Shown piece after piece: positions 24,239 to 31,261 of a stretch of 39,053 nucleotides of DNA (the stretch's first letter is position 1; each line of letters opens with the position of its first letter). The stretch covers positions 1-39,053 of the forward strand of contig JAAEPD010000585.1 in the NCBI GenBank assembly GCA_024222455.1. Reading direction: 5' to 3'. The translations under genes were made by a program, and so were the position numbers. The notes under the pieces were generated by a model. It was not told the origin of the DNA. It saw only the letters and a list, made by a program, of their open reading frames with translations, and ran no database searches. Source of the DNA: Aureispira sp. (GTDB taxonomy: Bacteria; Bacteroidota; Bacteroidia; Chitinophagales; Saprospiraceae).

Positions 24239-25252
24239 TTACTTAAGAGTCAAATCTGTACGACCAACTTGGTAACCTTTGTTATACAACTCCATTCTAT
24301 ATTTACCAGAAACTAGCTGAAAATCAGGTGTTTTTTTCCAACGAATACACAAGGAAAAAATACCAGGATCATAGTTTATTGCTTTTTCTGTAGTATAATA
24401 AACAGCTTGACCATTATCGGCTAAAGGAAAAGATCCAGAACCACCTGCCTTATCTATAATCGCAGTACCTGTAGGGTCTACAATACGTAGATAAAAACGA
24501 TTTGGACCAGCTTCTACCACTTCATTTTTAGCAATCTCAAAACAAGCCTCTAGAAACTCTGCACGGTTAGCTATTTGGACCTGTTTAGCATCTCCATTGC
24601 TACGCAATTTGAGCGCTTTGGCTGTTACATTAGCTGTTTGAAGTACAGAGGCTACATCAATCTTATCATTCAGTGCTTTATTAGTATCTTCAAGCTTTTC
24701 TGTCTGATTTTTCAATTCTTCATTATTTTCTTGCTCCTTTTTGTATTGTTCTGCCAGTTCATCTTTTTCGGCTTGTAGACGTTTGTTCTCTTTTTCAAGT
24801 TCGGCTAAATCACTTGATTGTTGTTGAGCTAATTCTCGCAAGGACTCTACTTCTGCTGTCAAGGCTTTTAGTTTTGCATCTATCTCCTTTTTAGCACTTT
24901 TATCTCGCTTAGCTTGACTTATCAAGCGTTGTATTTTGCTATACTTCTTTTCAAGCTCTGTTTCACGTTGAGCTACTTGAGCATATAGTGCTTGATTATC
25001 TTTTTTGTAGTTAGCTAATTCTTTTTTGAGCTCTTGATAAGTACTGTCAGACTGTGTTTTAGCCTGTTCTAAAGTGAGAATTTGAGCTTCAAATTTTGCA
25101 TTGTTACTGCTCACATACAGATAACCTAAACCTGCTATAATAAGCAAAACGACAATAGCTATAATAGCTATAGGTCCTTTTTTACTGCCAGAAGAAGAGT
25201 CTATTGGGCTTTCTGGGATAGGACTTGGTTGCGGGGGTGTTGTATTTTCCAT
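24239..25252 (-). CDS. Membrane-anchored coiled-coil protein with C-terminal beta domain
   Basis: 337 residues. A Pro/Ser-rich cytoplasmic tail (1-25) and one membrane segment (about 27-48) are followed by a long coiled coil (about 55-200; heptads rich in Glu, Lys, Leu and Gln, such as ELEKENKRLQAEKDELAEQY). A globular, probably all-beta end (about 208-337) contains VTAKALKLRSNGDAKQVQIA, NRFYLRIVDPTGTAIIDK and SGKYRMELYNKGYQVGRTDL. With no signal peptidase site it should be a bitopic inner-membrane protein with the coil in the periplasm. Such proteins are common in Bacteroidota; no function is assigned. It lies 32 bases downstream of the OmpA-CRD-OmpA gene and is almost certainly co-transcribed with it, suggesting a link between inner membrane and peptidoglycan. 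Confidence 0.82.
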   Translation of the reverse strand: MENTTPPQPSPIPESPIDSSSGSKKGPIAIIAIVVLLIIAGLGYLYVSSNNAKFEAQILTLEQAKTQSDSTYQELKKELANYKKDNQALYAQVAQRETELEKKYSKIQRLISQAKRDKSAKKEIDAKLKALTAEVESLRELAQQQSSDLAELEKENKRLQAEKDELAEQYKKEQENNEELKNQTEKLEDTNKALNDKIDVASVLQTANVTAKALKLRSNGDAKQVQIANRAEFLEACFEIAKNEVVEAGPNRFYLRIVDPTGTAIIDKAGGSGSFPLADNGQAVYYTTEKAINYDPGIFSLCIRWKKTPDFQLVSGKYRMELYNKGYQVGRTDLTLK

Positions 25253-25284
25253 ATATACTTTATATCTAATTGATTGCGTTATAT

Positions 25285-26349
25285 TTATTCTATAATTTTC
25301 AACTCTACACGACGGTTCATTTGTTGCTGTACTGTAGTAGATGCTCTAGGGTAAAGCATCTCTGAATTGCCATAACCCTTATAAGATAATCGTTCTCCAT
25401 CAATACCATTGATGATTAGGTATTTATAAACTGCTTCTGCTCTTGACTCAGAGAGTATAAAAGAAGAGCTTTCTTTGGCTACAGGAGCCCTGTTGGGTTT
25501 ATTGATATGGCCCCCAATTTCTATTTTTAGTGTGTTATTGTATTGCATAAAAGCTAAGAGTCCTTCCAATGATTTATCAGATGCTGGCAATAAAGCAGGC
25601 GACCCTGAATGGAAGTATAAGTTACTCAAAGCCATTTTTTCGCCTAAAAGGGCAGGCTCTAGAGAGAAACTAAGCTCTTGAGTAGTGCTGTCTTGCAAAT
25701 CGGCTAATTTAGATACAAAGAAATAACCTTTTGCATAGACTCGGACTTCTACACGAGCCTCTCTGTCTAGTTCTAAATCAAATGTCCCATTTTTATCTGT
25801 AAATAAGGTGTCCATTCCACCACCTAAATAGATACACAACAATCGTGCATCCAAGGGGGTGCCCGTTTTAGCATCTTTCACAAGACCTTTTAGGGTACAA
25901 TGGATTTTCTTTTTTACTTTAGGAATATAAGGGATGACTACTTGCAAACTAACTCTTCGATTTTGAGCTCGTCCCTTGACTGTGCCATTGTCTCCTAGAG
26001 GAATATATTCGCCATAAGCACGAATATCTATTTGTGCAGTATCAACATTTATACTTTCTAGATAATCATAGACAACTTGAGCACGTTGAGCAGCTAATAT
26101 TTCATTAGATCTAAAAGATCCCACCGAATCGGTATGAGAGTGTATGAAAATTAAGGCATCCTCATTTTGTTGAACTATTTTGGCTGCATTTTGTAAATCT
26201 ATTTTAAACTTTGGGGAGATGATCGCTTTTCCAGAATTAAAGTAAACGGTACTAGAAGATAACAACTTAAACTTTTTACCTTTTTGGCCCCATCCAGAAA
26301 TACTGAAAGCAAATAGGCTAATGGCTATAAAAAATAGCTTTGAATACAT
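25285..26349 (-). CDS. Exported protein with two OmpA domains around a CRD-like domain
   Basis: 354 residues with a signal peptide (about 1-21, ending GWGQ). The first OmpA domain (about 30-140) has STVYFNSGKAIISPKFK, FIHSHTDSVGSFRSNEILAA and GRAQNRRVSLQ. A carboxypeptidase-regulatory-like beta domain (about 150-225) has LKGLVKDAKTGTPLDARLL. The second OmpA domain (about 235-354) has SNLYFHSGSPALLPASDKSL, IEIGGHINKPNR and QQQMNRRVELKII. OmpA domains bind diaminopimelate in peptidoglycan; the first keeps the HTDS and NRRV signature well, while the second has GGHIN in place of GHTD and may have lost binding. Two OmpA domains in one chain is uncommon. It is the first gene of a likely operon with the coiled-coil protein. 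Confidence 0.88.
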   Translation of the reverse strand: MYSKLFFIAISLFAFSISGWGQKGKKFKLLSSSTVYFNSGKAIISPKFKIDLQNAAKIVQQNEDALIFIHSHTDSVGSFRSNEILAAQRAQVVYDYLESINVDTAQIDIRAYGEYIPLGDNGTVKGRAQNRRVSLQVVIPYIPKVKKKIHCTLKGLVKDAKTGTPLDARLLCIYLGGGMDTLFTDKNGTFDLELDREARVEVRVYAKGYFFVSKLADLQDSTTQELSFSLEPALLGEKMALSNLYFHSGSPALLPASDKSLEGLLAFMQYNNTLKIEIGGHINKPNRAPVAKESSSFILSESRAEAVYKYLIINGIDGERLSYKGYGNSEMLYPRASTTVQQQMNRRVELKIIE

Positions 26350-26539
26350 AGGTGATTTGGGTTTGTTTATTGTAACTTAAAACTCTTATTGATAACTATT
26401 TAACTACTAATATTAGTGCCAATAATGCTATAGAGCTACTATAAAATGATTACTTCATGTCTTATAAAGACGAAAAAAAGGCAAGAAAAGTAACTAACTC
26501 TTAGAAATATTGGTTAAAATTATAAAAAATTGACTAAAA

Positions 26540-27617
26540 ATGACAATCGAACAATTAAAAGAACTACAAAACCAGTTGGAATTATTAAGGGGGTATCTTT
26601 GACGTCGCTAACAAAATAATGCAAGTCGAAGAAGAAAAAAAACATACCTATGATCCCAATTTTTGGACTGATGCCAAGCGTGCTGAACAAATCATGCGTA
26701 GCATTTCTGAAAAAGAATACTGGATTAAGAAATACAATAAGACCAAAGACATAGTAGATGACCTAGAAGTACTTCATGAGTTTTATGAAGTAGGGGAGGT
26801 TTCTATGGATGAAGTGGATGCACAATACACCAATGCACAAGAATCTTTGGCTGAGTTAGAGCTGGCCTCTACACTCAATGAACCAGAAGACTCCATGAAC
26901 TGTATGCTCAAGATAAATTCTGGAGCAGGAGGTACTGATGCCTGTGATTGGGCCGAAATGCTGATGCGCATGTATATCATGTGGGCTGAAAAAAGCGGTC
27001 ACAAAATTAAAGAACTCTCTAGATTGGATGATAGTGTAGCAGGTATTAGAGCTGTAACTCTCGAAATTTCGGGTGACTATGTTTATGGTTTACTCAAGGG
27101 TGAGAATGGAGTGCATCGTATGGTGAGACCTAGCCCTTTTAATGCTCAAAGTAAGCGACAAACCTCTTTTGCCTCTGTTTATGTCTATCCTATGATTGAT
27201 GATCGTATAGAGGTAGAAGTCAATCCTGCAGATATTGAGTGGGATACCTTCAGGGCTAGTGGCGCAGGAGGGCAACATGTCAATAAGACAGAGTCTGCTG
27301 TACGTTTGCGACATCTGCCTTCTAAGATTGTGGTCGAATGCCAAGAAGAACGTTCGCAACACATGAATAGGGATAGAGCAATGCAGATGCTTAAATCAGA
27401 GCTGTATAAGGTAGAAATAGAAAAACGAAATGCTGCTAGGGATAAGATAGAATCTGGCAAAATGAAGATAGAATGGGGTTCTCAAATTCGGAGTTATGTT
27501 TTGGATGATAAACGTATCAAAGACCACCGTTCTAATCATCAGGTACACAATATCAAAAAAGTATTGGATGGCGATATCGATGATTTTCTGAAAGCAACTT
27601 TGTTGGTGATGAAGTAG
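26540..27617 (+). CDS. prfB: Peptide chain release factor 2 (programmed +1 frameshift)
   Basis: 358 residues after frameshift. Translation starts at ATG 26540 (MTIEQLKELQNQLELLRGYL) and meets TGA at 26600-26602. A +1 shift at CTT-TGA-C continues as DVANKIMQVEEEKKHTYDPN to TAG at 27615-27617. The catalytic motif is in GAGGQHVNKTES and the stop-codon reading motif of RF2 is in VRPSPFNAQSK, so this releases peptides at UGA and UAA. The length is normal for RF2. The frameshift lets the cell sense its own RF2 level: when RF2 is scarce, UGA is read slowly and the shift happens. A reading frame beginning at 26619 would be a false, shortened start. A hairpin shared with the convergent response-regulator gene follows. 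Confidence 0.97.
26588..26603 (+). promoter_or_regulatory. prfB programmed +1 frameshift signal
   Basis: AGGGGGTATCTTTGAC. The Shine-Dalgarno-like AGGGGG (26588-26593) is three bases before the slippery CTT (26597-26599), and UGA followed by C is the poor-context stop. This is the classical prfB arrangement, kept here although start sites in the window lack Shine-Dalgarno sequences. Confidence 0.95.
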
Positions 27618-27630
27618 GTTATTAAAATAA

Positions 27631-27662
27631 TTAGAGCAAGGAATTGAAAAAGCTTGCTCTAA
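27631..27662. terminator. Hairpin between prfB and the response regulator gene
   Basis: A perfect 10-bp stem TTAGAGCAAG / CTTGCTCTAA (27631-27640 with 27653-27662) with a 12-base loop. It lies between convergent genes, but no clear T-run follows on either side, so efficiency is uncertain. Confidence 0.5.
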
Positions 27663-27667
27663 CTATC

Positions 27668-28324
27668 TTATAACTCTACAATCTTATGCTTAATTGCAAA
27701 TTTAATCAATTGAGCATTATTGCTCAGCTCTAGTTTCTCAAATATGCTTTTTTTGTGACTTTCTACAGTACGAGGAGAGATAAACAGCTCTTTGGCAATT
27801 TCCTTATAGCTCATACCATCACTTAGGTGTTTGATTACTTCCAACTCTCGTTCACTTAGGGCATCAAGAGCTGTGTTAGTTTTTTGAGGATTCTGAACAC
27901 CATCTACAAAGCCTTTAAAAACAGTAGATAGAATATTCTGACCAAAATAATTTCGTCCTTTAGCTATTGTATTTATAGCCTCTATCAATTCAGATTTAGA
28001 ACAATCTTTAGGCAAAAAACCTTTAGCTCCATTTTCTATAGCTTGATGAATACTTTGTTCATCTGTTTCAGCAGAAAGCATCAATGGTTTTATATCAGGA
28101 AAATCTTTTTTGAGCATGCCCGCTATTTCTATACCTGAATGGCCAGGCATACGAATATCCAAAATAACAATATCAGGTGTTTGGTTTTCTAGATATTCAA
28201 ACAACTCTTCAGAGTCGCAAGCATCACCAATAATTTTGATTTGAGGTTGTCCCAAGAGCAAGGCCCGAATGCCATCTCTTACAATCTCATGATCGTCTAC
28301 TAATATTATTTTGATGGTTGACAT
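27668..28324 (-). CDS. NarL/FixJ-type response regulator
   Basis: 218 residues. The receiver domain (1-122) has the acidic pair in ILVDDHEIVRDG, the phosphoryl acceptor in DIVILDIRMPGHSG (Asp56), the Ser in MLSAETDE and the Lys in KGFLPKD. A LuxR-type helix-turn-helix domain follows (about 152-218) with LSERELEVIKHLSDGMSYKE, IAKELFISPRTVESHKKSIF. It should bind DNA as a phosphorylated dimer. The gene follows the TPR histidine kinase gene by 21 bases on the same strand, so the pair is an operon and a two-component system. The targets are not visible. Confidence 0.95.
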   Translation of the reverse strand: MSTIKIILVDDHEIVRDGIRALLLGQPQIKIIGDACDSEELFEYLENQTPDIVILDIRMPGHSGIEIAGMLKKDFPDIKPLMLSAETDEQSIHQAIENGAKGFLPKDCSKSELIEAINTIAKGRNYFGQNILSTVFKGFVDGVQNPQKTNTALDALSERELEVIKHLSDGMSYKEIAKELFISPRTVESHKKSIFEKLELSNNAQLIKFAIKHKIVEL

Positions 28325-28345
28325 AGTTCTATGCGTTTGAGGTGT

Positions 28346-30349
28346 TTATTTATTAGGAATACTAAAGTTAAAAATACTTCCCTTATCTAACTCACTTTCT
28401 ACCCATATTTTCCCACCATGTTTTTCTATCAGTTCTTTGCAGAGAATCAACCCTAAACCAGTACCTTTATTTTTAGAATTGCCTATTTTATTATAGTTCG
28501 TCTCTGTTTTGAACAATTTCTGTTGATCTTCCTTACTCAACCCGATTCCAGTATCTTTTATGCTAATTATAACCTCATTGTGTTGTTGCTTAGCTTCAAT
28601 GCTGACCTGTCCTCTACGAGGGGTGAATTTGATAGCGTTAGAGGTTAAGTTTCTTATAATTGTTTTTAGCATTTTTTCATCAGCATAGACATGCAGTCCT
28701 TCTGGAATATTATAGTTAAGCTCTATTTTTCGTTCTTCTGCGTTGAGTTGTAGTAAGTTTGCTACCTCTCTTATATTATCTTCAAGGTTGATGTTATTAG
28801 GCTCAAAACTAAGATCTCCAGTTTGACTAATAGCCCATTGCAAAAGGTTTTGGAGCAATCCATAGAGTTGGTCTGAAGACTTATTAAGCTTATTCAAAAA
28901 ATAAAAAATGTCATCTTTCGGGATATTAAAAAGATTGCTAGAAAGCGATTGTGTGATAGATCTAAATGCAGATAGAGGGTTTTTGAGATCATGAGCAATC
29001 AATGCAAACAAGCGATCCTTAGTTGCATTAAGCTCCCTTAATTGTTGATTAGTTTTGGTCCTATAATGATATAAAATAGCTAAAGCAATTACAAAGGCCA
29101 GTAGCAATATTGCGGCTATACTTAGCAGCCAAAACTGTCGATTACTACTTTCTAATTTGGCAGCTTGGAGTTCGTTATCTTTATTGAGTAACTCTATTTG
29201 ACGCTGTTTTTTTTCGGTTTCGTACTGTGTTTCAAGTTCACGTATTTGCTTGTTAATTTCCTCTTTTTGGGTACTATTTTCTAAATCATTTTTTAGCAAA
29301 AAATATTTGTTTGCAGAATCATATTGTTCTGTATGTAGGTAGTAACTAGCCAAACGATTATAGTGTATACTAAGGATGCTAGAATCTACTCCAATAAAAG
29401 TGGCTTCATCCAATAGCTTTTTAGCATCATCCATTCGACCTAAAGCTAGGTTAGCCTTAGTCATCCAATGTAAGGCATTTATCATGAAGTGTTTATGTCC
29501 AAGTTCTTTTTTTATTTTATACATTTCCTTACCATAACTCAATCCTTTTTGATGTTGACCTATAGTAATATATATACTAGTAAGAGAGCCCAAGGAATTA
29601 GAAATCATTTCTTTATGTCCAAGCTCCGTAGCCATTTTTAAGGCTTTCTCTTGGTAATAAATAGCACTATCTATCTGCCATAAATCTTCATAAATACGGC
29701 TGATATTATTGAGGCTATTAGGTAGTTGGTGATTTAGACCTCTCTTTTTCTTTTCTATAGCAGAACGTTTGTAAAAATCTAAGGCTTTGGGTAAATCTTC
29801 CATGTTCTCATAGACCAATCCTAAATTATTGAGAGAAGATCCAATTCTTTTATCGTTGATTGCTTCGCGAATTTTTAATGCCTCCAAATGTGCTTCTGCT
29901 GCAGCAAGCAGTTTGCCATTCATATAAGTATAGTTAACTCCTATGTTGTTAAGAATCATAGCCTTTTTCCATTGAGGAAAGGTTTTAAGCGTTTCAGAGA
30001 GATCAATAGATTTTTGTAGATACCAAACTGCAGAGTCGTATTGAGACTGTCTTTGAAAACCTATAGCATTATTAACATAGGCTATAATCAAGTTATTTTT
30101 AGTAGTTGTATCTTGAGGCTGCTCTAAGGTTAGTTTTATAGCTTCTAAGGCATATTGACATACACGCTGAGGGTTATTGCCGAAATTTTGCTTACTTAGA
30201 CTGTTGAGTATACTAAATTGGGTGGTATAACTTTGCGCAGTATCTAAATCTGCTAATAAAGCAGAATCAGGATCTTGAGAAAATAAGTTGTTAGCCCAAT
30301 AAAGCGGGCTTAATAAAAGTAAAACAAGACAAAAACGCATAGGGGGCAT
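28346..30349 (-). CDS. Periplasmic-TPR sensor histidine kinase
   Basis: 667 residues. A signal peptide or first membrane segment (about 1-24; translation could start at the Met three residues in) leads to a periplasmic sensor of about eight TPR repeats (40-360), with lines such as GSSLNNLGLVYENMEDLPKA and NSLNNISRIYEDLWQIDSAI. A short coiled coil (360-403), a membrane segment (about 406-428) and the kinase core follow: the H box in LFALIAHDLKNPLSAFRS (His453), then the ATPase domain (about 545-667) with IIRNLTSNAIKFTP, IKDTGIGLSKED and GTGLGLILCKEL. This HisKA-type kinase is paired with a NarL-type regulator, a mix seen in Bacteroidota. The TPR array suggests it senses a protein or peptide. 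Confidence 0.93.
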   Translation of the reverse strand: MPPMRFCLVLLLLSPLYWANNLFSQDPDSALLADLDTAQSYTTQFSILNSLSKQNFGNNPQRVCQYALEAIKLTLEQPQDTTTKNNLIIAYVNNAIGFQRQSQYDSAVWYLQKSIDLSETLKTFPQWKKAMILNNIGVNYTYMNGKLLAAAEAHLEALKIREAINDKRIGSSLNNLGLVYENMEDLPKALDFYKRSAIEKKKRGLNHQLPNSLNNISRIYEDLWQIDSAIYYQEKALKMATELGHKEMISNSLGSLTSIYITIGQHQKGLSYGKEMYKIKKELGHKHFMINALHWMTKANLALGRMDDAKKLLDEATFIGVDSSILSIHYNRLASYYLHTEQYDSANKYFLLKNDLENSTQKEEINKQIRELETQYETEKKQRQIELLNKDNELQAAKLESSNRQFWLLSIAAILLLAFVIALAILYHYRTKTNQQLRELNATKDRLFALIAHDLKNPLSAFRSITQSLSSNLFNIPKDDIFYFLNKLNKSSDQLYGLLQNLLQWAISQTGDLSFEPNNINLEDNIREVANLLQLNAEERKIELNYNIPEGLHVYADEKMLKTIIRNLTSNAIKFTPRRGQVSIEAKQQHNEVIISIKDTGIGLSKEDQQKLFKTETNYNKIGNSKNKGTGLGLILCKELIEKHGGKIWVESELDKGSIFNFSIPNK

Positions 30350-30448
30350 TTATTGAGCTGATGAGGTGAAAATACAAAGGCATGAAAAATACATATTTTT
30401 TTCTGAACTAGCAAGCTTAGCATGAATAGAGAAAGTTTGAAACAAAAT

Positions 30449-30477
30449 AAGCAGCTAAACACAAGGTTTAGCTGCTT
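30449..30477 (-). terminator. Intrinsic terminator of the GIN-domain gene
   Basis: A perfect 12-bp stem AAGCAGCTAAAC / GTTTAGCTGCTT (30449-30460 with 30466-30477) with loop ACAAG. On the minus strand ATTTTGTTTC follows. It lies 31 bases beyond the stop codon of the DUF2807 gene. Confidence 0.75.
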
Positions 30478-30508
30478 AGAATTGATTATAGCTGAAACTT
30501 TTATGCCA

Positions 30509-31219
30509 TTAATTCTTATTACTAACCTCACCACTGCCACTAATGTTCACCTCAATAGTAGGTTCACCTTTATAATCCACGTCACCGCTGCCACTAATAT
30601 TCACATCTAAGTCACTATTGACATAGGCTTCCACATTTCCAGAGCCTGTTATTTCTGCAGAGCATGTGTTGGCTTTCAAACCAAAAGCTTTGTAATCTCC
30701 AGAACCTGTTATTTCTATATATGTGCGATCTGCAGAACCTTGGATTTCTATTTGCCCAGAGCCTGTTATTTTAGAATCTACATCATTAGAGAGAGTTAGG
30801 ATACCTGTTTTAATATCTCCAGAACCTGTAATAGTAAGTTCTAAATCAATTAAATTAGAGAATTGATCGATCCATACATCTCCAGAACCTGTAACCTTCA
30901 CATAATCAATTCTAGGAATGGTAATGTCAGCTACAATATTTTGATTGTGTAGATAAGTACCATTTTTCATTTTCATGATTAAGCGTCCATTTTCTACATA
31001 GATATTGACTTTTTTAAGCAAGTCTTCTGGTCCTGTAAGTGTTACTGATTGTTGATCTCCATAATATATGTTTGCATCAATGCAAGATTGTGTGGATACT
31101 CCAGTAAAAGCATCCAAATCTTTAGTTTCTGTAATAGTTGGGCCACTATTTTCTTCCTTTTTGCATGATGAAAATGTGATTAATGCTGTTGCTAAAACTA
31201 AAAAAAATAAATTTTTCAT
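30509..31219 (-). CDS. GIN-domain (DUF2807) lipoprotein
   Basis: 236 residues with a lipoprotein signal (ITFSSC, Cys about 19). The rest is a DUF2807 (putative auto-transporter adhesin, head GIN) domain: after FTGVSTQSCIDANIYYGDQQ the chain forms a right-handed beta-solenoid in which turns carry the motif TGSGD or SGSGD. Seven such turns are visible (VTGSGDVWI, ITGSGDIKT, ITGSGQIEI, ITGSGDYKA, ITGSGNVEA, ISGSGDVDY, ISGSGEVSN). It is probably surface- or periplasm-exposed and may have an adhesive or scaffold role; this is only inferred. It follows the TonB receptor gene by 42 bases and shares its transcript, and it ends at a good terminator. Confidence 0.92.
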   Translation of the reverse strand: MKNLFFLVLATALITFSSCKKEENSGPTITETKDLDAFTGVSTQSCIDANIYYGDQQSVTLTGPEDLLKKVNIYVENGRLIMKMKNGTYLHNQNIVADITIPRIDYVKVTGSGDVWIDQFSNLIDLELTITGSGDIKTGILTLSNDVDSKITGSGQIEIQGSADRTYIEITGSGDYKAFGLKANTCSAEITGSGNVEAYVNSDLDVNISGSGDVDYKGEPTIEVNISGSGEVSNKN

Positions 31220-31261
31220 TGTTGTGGTATTTATGAATTATTAAAAATAGATTGTTCTTTC

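Noticed and set aside
26619-27617. prfB as a gene starting at 26619
   Set aside because: This ATG is internal. The true start is 26540, with the conserved frameshift between.
30590-30920. Regularly spaced DNA repeats of the type TCCAGAACCTGT, resembling a short repeat array
   Set aside because: They are the codons for the TGSGD turns of the DUF2807 protein; spacing and sequence follow the protein repeat, so this is not a CRISPR array.
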